Of a stretch of DNA of 22,915 nt, positions 7,363-14,946 are shown piece after piece (the stretch's first letter is position 1; every line of letters begins with the position of its first letter). The stretch covers positions 1 through 22,915 of the forward strand of contig JAUVQZ010000015.1 in NCBI GenBank assembly GCA_030597865.1, read 5' to 3'. Below the pieces are notes generated by a model. It saw nothing but the letters and a program-made list of their open reading frames with translations. It was not told the DNA's origin and did no database searches. This DNA comes from Pseudomonadota bacterium. GTDB taxonomy: Bacteria > Desulfobacterota > Desulfobulbia > Desulfobulbales > SURF-16. Both the position numbers and the translations under genes were made by a program.

Positions 7363-9111
7363 ATGAGTGATGATAAAATGAATTTGCCCAGTGAAAAGGA
7401 TTTGGAACGGGAGCTGGGTGACTATCTCAGCAATAAATATGGCGGCCAGGTTAAGATTGTCTCTGCTGGCATGTTGCCCCTTGTCAAGAAGGAGGAGGTG
7501 GAGCAGCGGGCCGAACCCGGTGATGAGGATGCCTTTTATTTTGATCTCAAGCCTGAGGAGTTGGTCACATATCTGGATGAGTATGTGGTGCAGCAGGATG
7601 AGGCCAAGGCCATATTGGCCACCAAAATCTGTACCCATTTTAATCGTATCCGCCACGAACTGGAAACGGGGCGGGCCGTAAAACGCCAGGTGGGCAGAAT
7701 TAAGTCAAACGTCTTGCTCATCGGGCCCACCGGTGTCGGCAAAACCTACCTTGTTAAGCTCATTGCCCGCCGCCTTGGCGTGCCCTTTGTCAAGGGGGAT
7801 GCCACCAAGTTTAGTGAGACCGGCTATGTGGGCGGTGATGTCGAAGATCTGGTTCGCGACCTGGTCCGCGAGGCCGATGATGATATCAGCAGGGCAGAGT
7901 ATGGCATCATCTACGTTGATGAGGTGGACAAGATTGCCGCCAGCCCCAATCGCCTTGGTGCGGATGTCTCAAGGGCCGGGGTGCAGCGCGCCTTTTTAAA
8001 GCCCATGGAAGAGACGGATGTGGAGCTTAAGGTTCCCCATGACCCCGTTTCCCAGCTTGAGGCCATGGAGCATTACCGGGCCACGGGCAAGCGGGAGAAA
8101 AAGGTGGTCAATACCAGAAATATCCTCTTTATCATGAGTGGCGCCTTTGTTGGTCTCACCGATATTGTCAAGAAGCGGCGCAATGAGCATTCCATTGGTT
8201 TCGGCAGCAAGGTGGAGTCGAAAAACGAGGGGAGCCGGTATTTTCAGGAGGTCATGGCCGAAGATTTGATTGCCTACGGGTTCGAGAGCGAGTTCGTTGG
8301 CCGCTTGCCCGTCATTGCCGCCCTGAAGGATCTGAGCCAGGAAGATTTTGTGGAGATTCTCACCAGTCATAATTCGGCCGTGGTCCTCGGCAAGAAGCAG
8401 GATTTCAATGCCTATGGCATTAAACTGAGTTTCGAGCCTGGGGCCTTTGAGGTCATTGCCGCCAAAGCGGTGCTGGAAAAAACCGGGGCCCGGGGCCTGC
8501 TCAGCGTCATGGAAAAGATCTTGCTGCCCTTTGAAAAAAGCCTGCCGTCAACAGCGCTTCGCCACCTGGTAGTCTCCCAGGAGATGGTGGAAGATCCGCA
8601 AGGCGGCCTGGGCAAGATGCTCAATGGGCAGGGTAATGATTTTCACCAGCGCCGCTATAATGAGTTGCGGATGATCGAATATGACCGCCTGGTGGTGATT
8701 ATTGAACGGACCAATGGTGACTTCCTGCGCGAGCAGGCCGTGGAGATCACCGCTGCCAGGCTCAATATGATGGCCAGTTATTGCCTTGATGAGTTCATGG
8801 ATGTCCGGGATGTCTGTGCGGAGTTTGTCGAGATGATCCACCATATTCGTGATTATGCGGCCACGGTTTCCGTGGATTGCAATATCAATGTTATCTTCGA
8901 CGACCAGGCCATTGACCTGATTCTCCAAAAAAGCAGGCTGACTGTTTCTTCAGTCAATGGGGTGTGTCAGGAGATTTTCACCTCCCTGGATTATGGTTTG
9001 CGCCTCATCGGTCAGAAAAGGATTGACGGCGAACTCGTCATCCCGGTGGAGGGCGTTGAGGCGCCAGATACCTTTATCAATGCAGTTCTTGATGAGAATT
9101 TTAAATTGTGA
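7363..9111 (+). CDS. ClpX-like AAA+ ATPase without zinc domain and with C-terminal extension
   Basis: A 582-residue AAA+ unfoldase-type protein of the ClpX/HslU group. It has Walker A GPTGVGKT at 121-128, the ClpX-type pore loop GYVG at 154-157, Walker B IIYVDE at 182-187, an arginine-bearing EFVGRLPVI near 311 and the sensor-2 motif GARGL near 375. HSIGFGS contains IGF at 278-280, matching the loop ClpX uses to dock on ClpP. It lacks the four-cysteine zinc domain of ClpX; the first 60 residues are acidic and different. The segment between GVQRAFLKPMEE and NTRNILF is much longer than the RKH loop of ClpX. A C-terminal extension of about 160 residues contains a segment (about 510-560) resembling a second AAA small domain. 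Related proteins occur in deltaproteobacteria, but their substrates and protease partner are unknown to me. It is flanked by two hairpin repeats, so it is probably transcribed alone. Confidence 0.85.
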   Translation: MSDDKMNLPSEKDLERELGDYLSNKYGGQVKIVSAGMLPLVKKEEVEQRAEPGDEDAFYFDLKPEELVTYLDEYVVQQDEAKAILATKICTHFNRIRHELETGRAVKRQVGRIKSNVLLIGPTGVGKTYLVKLIARRLGVPFVKGDATKFSETGYVGGDVEDLVRDLVREADDDISRAEYGIIYVDEVDKIAASPNRLGADVSRAGVQRAFLKPMEETDVELKVPHDPVSQLEAMEHYRATGKREKKVVNTRNILFIMSGAFVGLTDIVKKRRNEHSIGFGSKVESKNEGSRYFQEVMAEDLIAYGFESEFVGRLPVIAALKDLSQEDFVEILTSHNSAVVLGKKQDFNAYGIKLSFEPGAFEVIAAKAVLEKTGARGLLSVMEKILLPFEKSLPSTALRHLVVSQEMVEDPQGGLGKMLNGQGNDFHQRRYNELRMIEYDRLVVIIERTNGDFLREQAVEITAARLNMMASYCLDEFMDVRDVCAEFVEMIHHIRDYAATVSVDCNINVIFDDQAIDLILQKSRLTVSSVNGVCQEIFTSLDYGLRLIGQKRIDGELVIPVEGVEAPDTFINAVLDENFKL

Positions 9112-9124
9112 AAGGGTAAAGAAG

Positions 9125-9267
9125 TTGAGAAGTAAGAAGTTGAGAAATAAGTAGAAGGAAAGGTTCTCAATTAAGAAAAGTATGCCACAGGGGTATTCGA
9201 AGTCTGCGCTCGCCGTTTCACTGCTATCTCTGGCAGGGCACCTTCTTCTCAACTCCTTACTTCTCAA
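9125..9267. repeat. Inverted-repeat element, copy C (possible terminator of the ATPase gene)
   Basis: Two 22-base arms, 9125-9146 and 9246-9267, are complementary at 21 of 22 positions (GAGAAGTAAG core) and enclose about 100 bases. Inside, 9211-9225 matches 18249-18263 of copy B at 14 of 15 positions (CGCCGTT.CACTGCT), and a CGAAGT block occurs as in copies A and B. The element begins 13 bases after the stop of the ATPase gene. No ORF lies inside it. It looks like a miniature non-autonomous or REP-like element rather than a gene. Confidence 0.6.
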
Positions 9268-9327
9268 ATCCTTATCCGGCAAATTTAGCCAAGGCACCGA
9301 ACGAAGTGGATACCCACTAAAGAAATA

Positions 9328-9360
9328 AAGGAGGTAGAGAATTCCCCTCTTTACCTTCTT
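9328..9360 (+). repeat. Leader hairpin upstream of hemB
   Basis: Purine-rich 9328-9340 pairs with pyrimidine-rich 9348-9360 (11 of 13 positions, plus wobble). It shares GGTAGAGA with the inverted repeats at 3384-3444. It ends about 8 bases before the hemB Shine-Dalgarno AAGGA (9368-9372), so in mRNA it would stand just upstream of the ribosome site. Any regulatory role is inferred. Confidence 0.4.
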
Positions 9361-9377
9361 ACAAAAAAGGATCCCCC

Positions 9378-10352
9378 ATGGTTTTCCCCGAATATCGTCC
9401 CCGCCGTATGCGTCGCAATGCCCAGATGCGTTCCCTGGTCAGAGAGACACGTCTTTCTCCTGAGCAGTTTATCTATCCCCTCTTTGTTGTGTCTGGCAAG
9501 GGCATAAAGGAGGCCATCCCCTCCATGCCCGGGGTTTTCCGGATGAGTGTTGACCAGCTCGGCGCCGAGGCCAAGGAGCTGCTGGGACTCGGTATCCACC
9601 ATGTCATTCTCTTTGGGGTGCCAGAAAAAAAGGATGCAGCCGGTTCCGGGGCCCACGCCAAGGGTGGCATTATTCAGACTGCCATCAGGGAGTTGAAGAA
9701 TAAGGCCCCCCAGCTCATGGTCTCAACCGATGTCTGCATGTGCGAGTACACCAGTCACGGCCATTGCGGCATAATTGAGGGGGGACAGGTGAATAATGAT
9801 GCAACCCTTGAAATCCTTGCCAAGATTGCCCTGTCCCATGCCCAGGCCGGGGCCGACATGGTGGCGCCCTCTGACATGATGGATGGCCGGGTGGCGGAGA
9901 TCAGGGCGGTACTTGACGAGAGTAATTTCGATATGGTGCCCATCATGAGCTATGCGGTGAAATATGCCTCTGCCTTTTACGGCCCCTTCCGGGATGCAGC
10001 AGAATGTGCGCCCATGGAGGGCGACAGGCAGGGCTATCAGATGGATCCTGCCAATAGTAGGGAGGCCCTGCGGGAGGCCACCATGGATGTGGATGAAGGG
10101 GCCGATATTCTGATGGTCAAGCCGGCCGTGGCCTATCTGGACATCATCCGTTCCCTGCGGGACGAGTTTGATCTGCCCATTGCCGCCTACCACGTCAGCG
10201 GCGAGTATGCCATGATCAAGGCGGCCGCCGCCAATGGCTGGATTGACGGCGACCGGGTCATGCATGAGACCCTGCTCTCCATCACCCGGGCCGGGGCCGA
10301 TATTATCATCACCTATGGCGCCAAGGAGATGGCCAAGATCCTTAACGGCTGA
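9378..10352 (+). CDS. hemB: Delta-aminolevulinic acid dehydratase (porphobilinogen synthase)
   Basis: HemB condenses two 5-aminolevulinate molecules to porphobilinogen in the cytoplasm, the first shared step of heme, siroheme and cobalamin synthesis. The protein has 324 residues, the normal family length. The zinc-site cysteines are present in STDVCMCEYTSHGHC (C120, C122, C130), so this is the Zn-type active site rather than the aspartate-rich variant. The two Schiff-base lysines are K195 in SYAVKYAS and K248 in ILMVKPA. The N-terminal RPRRMRRN and the ETRLSPEQFIYPLFV block are typical. ATG 9378 has AAGGA 5 bases upstream. It stands as a single gene between an inverted-repeat region and a downstream hairpin; the next genes face the other way. 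Heme and siroheme demand would be high in a cytochrome-rich sulfur-metabolising anaerobe, but that is context only. Confidence 0.97.
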   Translation: MVFPEYRPRRMRRNAQMRSLVRETRLSPEQFIYPLFVVSGKGIKEAIPSMPGVFRMSVDQLGAEAKELLGLGIHHVILFGVPEKKDAAGSGAHAKGGIIQTAIRELKNKAPQLMVSTDVCMCEYTSHGHCGIIEGGQVNNDATLEILAKIALSHAQAGADMVAPSDMMDGRVAEIRAVLDESNFDMVPIMSYAVKYASAFYGPFRDAAECAPMEGDRQGYQMDPANSREALREATMDVDEGADILMVKPAVAYLDIIRSLRDEFDLPIAAYHVSGEYAMIKAAAANGWIDGDRVMHETLLSITRAGADIIITYGAKEMAKILNG

Positions 10353-10367
10353 GTTGTTTGTTTATCC

Positions 10368-10417
10368 TGTGCCTGAATCCAGACCCTCATTGCAGCCCAG
10401 CTCTGGATTTAGGCACA
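10368..10417. terminator. Hairpin between convergent hemB and the DUF89 gene
   Basis: A 15-base stem (10368-10382 with 10403-10417, TGTGCCTGAATCCAG against its complement with one G-T pair) has a 20-base loop. It begins 16 bases after the hemB stop. There is only a short interrupted T-run downstream, so it is a moderate candidate for a terminator or mRNA 3'-end stabiliser serving hemB. Confidence 0.5.
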
Positions 10418-10501
10418 GCAGCATTTTCTTTATGTTGCCCGGGTCCGGGCGGCGATTTTCCTTACCCCAGGGTCAGAGAATTACGGACCGTCTTCTTGCT
10501 T

Positions 10502-11413
10502 TCATAGGGTAAGGTGTCTGCCCGTTTGCTTGCTGTTTTTGGCACCCTTCATCAATATCAGTTCGCCCTTGTGGGTGGGAATATGGCTTTGCCCTTGCAG
10601 ATGTGAACCAACAATGGGGCATTTGATCGTCAGCAGAAAATAGATGGGGGCCCGGGACTCTGAGAGGGTCTCATAATTGCCCTGTCCCTTGCTGATAATC
10701 AGGTCGGCCCTGGCAAAGAGTTCCTTGAACTCCAGGGAACAGTCCGCAATGGGGGTGCCGGGGCAGCCTGTGCCGTTGGTGATAACCCGGCATAGTTCGG
10801 TCAGATTGCTTTCTTGGGCATCAGCCATAAGGGCATCGTTGATAATGGGGCGGCCCTTGACCACGAAGATGATTTCCAGGGCCGGGAACATCTGTTTGAG
10901 ATTTTCGATGACCAGGGCATCAAAGACAATCTCCCCGGCATTATCACCGAGGTAGAGCAGGAGGTTGCTCTTCCCCAGATCATGGCGGAGTTCCTGATAA
11001 TCATTGATGGCCAGGGGGGTATCCAGGCAATTTTTGAGGGCGGATTCCGCGTCAAAATCCTGCTGGGAGCCATAATCGATGATATTGCCGGCGATGGAGA
11101 AGAGAAGCGCCGTGTGGAGCGGGTCAGGGCTGGTGGCAATTGATCTTCGGACATCCCCCACCAGGCCCCTGGCAAAGCTGTTTGATTTCTTTTTCAGATC
11201 CCCAAACGGGTCAGCGCAGCCGGACATCCTGGCAATGGTCTCATACACAGGGATGGAGTTTTCCGGCGGTGACTTTTTCAGATCAAGGGCGGGGAGGAGA
11301 CGGGCAACCTCGTCGAGAATTTCCTTCTGGAGTGCTGGGTCAGGGGTGCTGAGATGGGCGGCCTTGATGGTCTGCTGGAGAAAGCAGGGCAGGCAGTGGA
11401 GGCTTGATTTCAT
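10502..11413 (-). CDS. DUF89 / ARMT1-like metal-dependent phosphatase family protein
   Basis: A 303-residue protein of the DUF89 family, proposed metal-dependent damage-control phosphatases that remove phosphate from harmful or side-product sugar phosphates and related metabolites. The N-terminus carries the CxxC of prokaryotic members (HCLPC, C7 and C10). The metal/substrate blocks are LLYLGDNAGEIVFD, VKGRPIINDA and a distal DLIISKGQGNYETL. ATG 11413 is used; one base separates it from the TGA of the upstream ttcA-like gene (TGAGATG), so translation is probably coupled. A longer frame reaching 11482 would overlap that gene and adds no family sequence. It is last in the leftward run hisB - lipoprotein - ttcA-like - DUF89. 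The substrate cannot be told from the sequence. Confidence 0.85.
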   Translation of the reverse strand: MKSSLHCLPCFLQQTIKAAHLSTPDPALQKEILDEVARLLPALDLKKSPPENSIPVYETIARMSGCADPFGDLKKKSNSFARGLVGDVRRSIATSPDPLHTALLFSIAGNIIDYGSQQDFDAESALKNCLDTPLAINDYQELRHDLGKSNLLLYLGDNAGEIVFDALVIENLKQMFPALEIIFVVKGRPIINDALMADAQESNLTELCRVITNGTGCPGTPIADCSLEFKELFARADLIISKGQGNYETLSESRAPIYFLLTIKCPIVGSHLQGQSHIPTHKGELILMKGAKNSKQTGRHLTL

Positions 11414-11414
11414 C

Positions 11415-12158
11415 TCATTTGTCTCTTTTATGTAATGAATGATCGAGAAGATAGTCGGTCTTGACATTGCCCAGAGCCGCAAAGATGGTACTCATCAGTT
11501 TATCGTCCTCCTGGTAAAGGCGGCTCATCATCTGGCGGATGGACTGCCTCTTGGTGCTTTTTGTCATGGGGCAGGGATTTTCAACCGGAGAAAAACCAAA
11601 GAGACCGGCAAGTTCCTGGACCTGGTTTTTCTGCAAAAAGGCCAAGGGACGGATAATGGCCAGTTTCCCCTTAAAGAGGTCCTGTCTGGGAAGCATGGTG
11701 GAGAGGTTGCCGCCGTAGAAGAGATTGATGAAAAATGTCTCAATGATGTCTTCCTTATGGTGCCCCAGGGCCAGCTTGGTGCATCCCCTATCCCTGGCGA
11801 GATTGAAGAGCTTGGTGCGCCGGTTGCGGGCGCAGTGAAAACAGGCCGAGGAGCTCTCATTGTCAAGGGCATCTATGCCGATGGTGGTCTGGATGATTTC
11901 ATAGCTGACGCCGCTTAAGCCAAGCTGTCTATCAACAAGCCGGGCCTCGTCTTTGCTAAAGCCCATGTCAAGATGGATTGCCTCGATGGTGTAGGAAATG
12001 GGAGCTTTTTCCTGCCAGAGCTTAAGGATGGCGGCCAGGACAAGACTGTCAACACCTCCTGAAACTGCGACAAGGAGCCGGTCACCATCCGCCAACATGT
12101 GATAGGTATGGAGGGCCTGGCCGATGAGACGATTAATCGAGGCTGGTAGATGGAGCAT
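11415..12158 (-). CDS. ttcA: TtcA-family PP-loop protein (tRNA 2-thiocytidine synthetase-like)
   Basis: This is an N-type ATP pyrophosphatase of the TtcA/TilS superfamily. TtcA inserts sulfur at C32 of certain tRNAs using ATP and a [4Fe-4S] cluster. In the 247-residue protein the PP-loop SGGVDS is at 33-38. The cysteine pair CFHC (C106, C109) lies in the TtcA-type block followed by ARNRR, the GHHKEDIIETFFINLFYGG motif is intact, and a third cysteine sits in ENPCPM (C196). Two cysteines of a CxxC plus one distal cysteine is the cluster-ligand pattern of TtcA. ATG 12158 is the likely start; a TTG at 12167 is possible, and neither has a strong Shine-Dalgarno. The gene is one base from the DUF89 gene. 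TtcA-like proteins of anaerobes are diverse, so the exact tRNA target remains open. Confidence 0.83.
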   Translation of the reverse strand: MLHLPASINRLIGQALHTYHMLADGDRLLVAVSGGVDSLVLAAILKLWQEKAPISYTIEAIHLDMGFSKDEARLVDRQLGLSGVSYEIIQTTIGIDALDNESSSACFHCARNRRTKLFNLARDRGCTKLALGHHKEDIIETFFINLFYGGNLSTMLPRQDLFKGKLAIIRPLAFLQKNQVQELAGLFGFSPVENPCPMTKSTKRQSIRQMMSRLYQEDDKLMSTIFAALGNVKTDYLLDHSLHKRDK

Positions 12159-12236
12159 GATTTGCAAGGGGTGAGAATCCAGAATTCCGGATAGGTGGTT
12201 GGGGGGAAATGGGTTTTGCGGTGACCCGGGAAGGTG

Positions 12237-12878
12237 CTATTGGGTTGCCAGGTGGCGGCAGTCGCCGAATTTACGTTCCACCCCCTCACGCAACAGGGTG
12301 TCAGCAGAAACAAATTCAAACTTGCGCTGGGAGGCCTTGCCAAAGGAAAAAAGGTCGGAAAACAGGGTCTTCTGGGTTTCCTCATAGCTGCCCTTGCACA
12401 GGGTTCTGCCGCTTTGGAGATGGATGAGGCGATAGTCAAAACTCACCGAGGCCGGTTCGTTGGCGCCATATTTCCTGCCCTCGAGTTTGCCGTAGTCGAT
12501 GAGCCGGGTGATGAGGACGGCGTCACCCTTGGCCTGCATGCCTATATGACGGGCCCTTTTACGGAGGTTGCCGGTGAAGGTGCCGGTCAGGGATTCCTGT
12601 TGCATGGCTGAAAGGATATGGACGTTCCCCTTCATGGCAAAATACTCAGCAATAATGGAGCTGAGCGCCTTGCTGCCCTCGTCAAGGTTGAGGGCCTCAG
12701 CACTTCTGCTCCCCTGGTCAACAAGATCATGTTCGCTTTGTAAGACAACGATGGAGTTGAGTGTCAGTTCGGCAAAGCTGTCTTTGGCCATCTCATGACT
12801 GGATTGCGGAGACTGGGCAGCACAGGCGGTCAAGAGGAAAATGGTGAGGGCGAAGATAAGTCCATGTGGTCGAATCAT
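12237..12878 (-). CDS. Predicted outer-membrane lipoprotein, deltaproteobacterial-type, function unknown
   Basis: A 213-residue protein with a lipoprotein signal: the hydrophobic stretch LIFALTIFLL runs into the lipobox LTAC, with the lipidated cysteine C19. Ala, not Asp, follows it, consistent with sorting to the outer membrane. The mature part is soluble. Its central block (RLIDYGKLEGRKYG, then PASVSFDYRLIHLQSGRTL and GSYEETQ) resembles uncharacterised Geobacter/Desulfo lipoproteins as I remember them, whose fold recalls TolB-N/CsgG-like domains. No catalytic motif is visible. It starts 26 bases after the hisB stop and is followed by the ttcA-like gene, so it probably shares an mRNA with both. 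A weak GGGA precedes the ATG. Confidence 0.72.
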   Translation of the reverse strand: MIRPHGLIFALTIFLLTACAAQSPQSSHEMAKDSFAELTLNSIVVLQSEHDLVDQGSRSAEALNLDEGSKALSSIIAEYFAMKGNVHILSAMQQESLTGTFTGNLRKRARHIGMQAKGDAVLITRLIDYGKLEGRKYGANEPASVSFDYRLIHLQSGRTLCKGSYEETQKTLFSDLFSFGKASQRKFEFVSADTLLREGVERKFGDCRHLATQ

Positions 12879-12904
12879 GACTGTTCCCGAGTAGGTTGAT
12901 AAAC

Positions 12905-13504
12905 TTATAAGGTACCTTTTGAGGAAAGGGTGCCTTGGACCCTTGGATCAATGGCGGTGGCCTGATCAAGGGTCCTGCCCAGGGCCTTGAAAATGGCCTC
13001 AATAATATGGTGGGTATTAACACCATATGCCACTTCCACATGCAGTGTCAATCCGCAGTTAAAGGCAAATGCCCGCAGAAACTCCTGGATCATGGTGGTG
13101 TCAAAGGTGCCTGTCTTTTGGTCGAGGGGGACAACATTATAATGGAGATAGGGTCTGTTGGAAAAGTCCATGGTGACCCGGGCCAGGGTCTCATCCATGG
13201 GCAAGGAGAAATGACCGTAACGGCTGATGGAGGAAAAATCAGCAAGGGCTTCTTTAAAGGCCTGGCCTAAGCAGATGCCGATGTCTTCAACGGTGTGGTG
13301 GTCATCAACCTCAATGTCGCCGGAGGCCTTAATGGTAAGATCGAAAAAACCGTGCACCGTGAGCAGGGTGAGCATATGGTCAAAAAAAGGGACACCGGTG
13401 CTGATGTCAGCTGTTCCCTGGCCGTCGAGGATGAGTTTCATATCAATGGATGTTTCCTTGGTGGCCCGGGTGATGGTGCTTTTTCGGCTGGGGACGGAAG
13501 CCAT
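12905..13504 (-). CDS. hisB: Imidazoleglycerol-phosphate dehydratase
   Basis: HisB removes water from imidazoleglycerol phosphate to give imidazoleacetol phosphate, the sixth step of histidine synthesis. It is the monofunctional form: 199 residues, with no histidinol-phosphatase domain. Family signatures are GVPFFDHMLTLLTVHG near the N-terminus, the metal-binding DDHHTVEDIGI and the second histidine cluster NTHHIIEAIFKALGRTL, all intact. ATG 13504 has GGAG 7 bases upstream. It heads a leftward run of four genes; no other his gene is present in the window, so the histidine genes are at least partly dispersed. Divergent from it is the tRNA-Gly/rplM unit. Confidence 0.97.
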   Translation of the reverse strand: MASVPSRKSTITRATKETSIDMKLILDGQGTADISTGVPFFDHMLTLLTVHGFFDLTIKASGDIEVDDHHTVEDIGICLGQAFKEALADFSSISRYGHFSLPMDETLARVTMDFSNRPYLHYNVVPLDQKTGTFDTTMIQEFLRAFAFNCGLTLHVEVAYGVNTHHIIEAIFKALGRTLDQATAIDPRVQGTLSSKGTL

Positions 13505-13710
13505 GGTTTTACTCCATAATTATGTTGAAAATGAAATCACTATATATAATGATGTAACGATATGTTTTCTTTCCCCTTTCTTATACCAACATCCTGGAGT
13601 GTGCCGCAAGGGCAAGATAGGGGCGTCAGGGAAAAGAGGTGTTGAAATGCCTGGTGGGGCAAGGTATCCCCGGCCCCTTGTTTTCAGGAGAGCAAACCGC
13701 AAATTTTTTA

Positions 13711-13739
13711 TTGACAAGGGTAACGAGTTCCGATATAAT
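13711..13739 (+). promoter_or_regulatory. Consensus sigma-70 promoter for tRNA-Gly
   Basis: TTGACA (13711-13716) and TATAAT (13734-13739) match the consensus exactly, with a 17-base spacer. The expected start is near 13746, about 27 bases before the mature tRNA. It may also feed rplM-rpsI by read-through. Confidence 0.9.
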
Positions 13740-13772
13740 TCCCCCTGTTTCGCACTATCAGGCAGCGAATAG

Positions 13773-13848
<76 letters not shown>

Positions 13849-13861
13849 TACATACAATACT

Positions 13862-13890
13862 AAGGTTCGAAGACTCTTCGGACCTTTTTT
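13862..13890 (+). terminator. Intrinsic terminator between tRNA-Gly and rplM
   Basis: An 11-base stem (AAGGTTCGAAG with CTTCGGACCTT, one G-T pair, loop ACT) is followed by TTTTTT, a good rho-independent terminator for the tRNA transcript. No separate promoter is obvious between it and rplM, so incomplete termination here could set rplM-rpsI expression. Confidence 0.8.
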
Positions 13891-13894
13891 CGTC

Positions 13895-13940
13895 ATAGAA
13901 ACCGGCATGGCCAGGGGTACCTGGTGCAGCAGGTTTCTAT
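13895..13940 (+). promoter_or_regulatory. Structured rplM leader, candidate L13 autoregulatory site
   Basis: A perfect 9-base stem (ATAGAAACC 13895-13903 with GGTTTCTAT 13932-13940) closes an element with an inner CCAGG/CCTGG hairpin (13911-13924). It ends about 10 bases before the rplM Shine-Dalgarno AGAGGAAAG. Ribosomal protein L13 operons in several phyla carry autoregulatory leaders of this size. Membership in any of those families is not shown here. Confidence 0.5.
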
Positions 13941-13961
13941 ATTATTTTAGAGGAAAGTAAC

Positions 13962-14390
13962 ATGACCACCTATCTGACTCCGGTCAAAGAGATTGAGCGT
14001 AAATGGTTTGTTGTTGACGCCCAGAGCAAGGTCCTCGGTCGTCTCGCATCTGAGATCGCCACCCGTCTGCGCGGCAAGCATAAGCCTAACTACTCAACAT
14101 TTCAGGATGTTGGTGATTTTGTCATAGTTGTCAATGCTGACAAGGTCCGACTCACTGGTCGTAAGCTGGAAAACAAGATATACTATCATCACACCGGTTA
14201 TATTGGTGGAATGAAAGAATGTACAGCCCAGGAGCTTCTTGACAAGGATCCTGAGCAGATCATCTATAAGGCCGTGCGGGGTATGCTTCCCAAGAATTCC
14301 CTTGGTCGTACTCAGTTAAAAAAACTCAAGGTCTATGCCAGTGAGGTTCATCCCCATGAATCCCAGCAGCCTGAAGAGCTCAAGTTATAA
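13962..14390 (+). CDS. rplM: 50S ribosomal protein L13
   Basis: A 142-residue early-assembly protein of the large subunit. The N-terminal W-F-V-V-D block (RKWFVVDAQSKVLGRLASEIA), the RGKHKP patch, the NADKVRLTGRK segment and the central AVRGMLPKNSLGR motif are all conserved, and the length is normal. AGAGGAAAG precedes ATG 13962. rpsI starts 14 bases after its stop, which is the usual rplM-rpsI pair. Its upstream leader is structured and may be the site of feedback control. Confidence 0.98.
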   Translation: MTTYLTPVKEIERKWFVVDAQSKVLGRLASEIATRLRGKHKPNYSTFQDVGDFVIVVNADKVRLTGRKLENKIYYHHTGYIGGMKECTAQELLDKDPEQIIYKAVRGMLPKNSLGRTQLKKLKVYASEVHPHESQQPEELKL

Positions 14391-14404
14391 ATCGGAGAAA
14401 ATTG

Positions 14405-14800
14405 ATGTCTGCACAGAAAATCTACGCAACTGGAAAACGAAAATCAGCAATTGCCCGTGTCTGGCTCAGTGCCGGTGATGGTACTGTTGTTGTGAACAAG
14501 AAGCATTCCATGCTTGAATATTTTGGCGGCGCCCTGGATCAGCGTCTCATCCTTAAGCCTTTTGTTCTCACCGATACTGATGGTAAGTACGATGTGATGG
14601 TCACCCTGAAGGGTGGTGGTAAATCAGCCCAATCTGAGGCCTTACGTCACGGTATTGCCAAGGCCCTCACCGAGATTGACCCTGAGAACCGCGGTGCCTT
14701 GAAAAAGGCCGGTATGCTGACCCGTGACTCCCGTGTTAAGGAGCGTAAGAAATACGGTCAGAAAGGTGCTCGCGCCCGCTTCCAGTTCTCCAAGCGTTAA
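14405..14800 (+). CDS. rpsI: 30S ribosomal protein S9
   Basis: A 131-residue small-subunit protein whose basic C-terminal tail reaches the P-site tRNA. The family blocks YATGKRKSAIARVWL near the start, GGGKSAQSEALRHGIAKAL in the middle and the terminal RARFQFSKR are intact; the usual KR end is present. ATG 14405 is preferred to the TTG three bases earlier because CGGAGAAAA is placed correctly for it. It is the second gene of the rplM operon and is followed by a strong terminator. Confidence 0.98.
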   Translation: MSAQKIYATGKRKSAIARVWLSAGDGTVVVNKKHSMLEYFGGALDQRLILKPFVLTDTDGKYDVMVTLKGGGKSAQSEALRHGIAKALTEIDPENRGALKKAGMLTRDSRVKERKKYGQKGARARFQFSKR

Positions 14801-14838
14801 AAATATCCAGCCTCGATGCTGGTTATATATTCTTACAG

Positions 14839-14878
14839 AAGGGAAGAGTGATTTTCGAGTCACTTTTCCCTTTTTTTA
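14839..14878 (+). terminator. Intrinsic terminator after rpsI
   Basis: A 13-base stem (AAGGGAAGAGTGA with TCACTTTTCCCTT, one G-T pair) with an 8-base loop is followed directly by a run of seven T. It starts 38 bases after the rpsI stop and ends the rplM-rpsI operon. The complement also carries A/T runs but no gene approaches from the right. Confidence 0.9.
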
Positions 14879-14946
14879 TACCCTGTCAAGCAGCAGATTG
14901 TTTGGTGGTTTGCTGTAACGATTCTTCAAAACAATAGGTGTAGTCA

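Noticed and set aside
10814..11918. Plus-strand ORFs of 109-159 codons across the DUF89 and ttcA-like genes.
   Set aside because: They are antisense to two well-supported genes and lack family motifs or ribosome sites.
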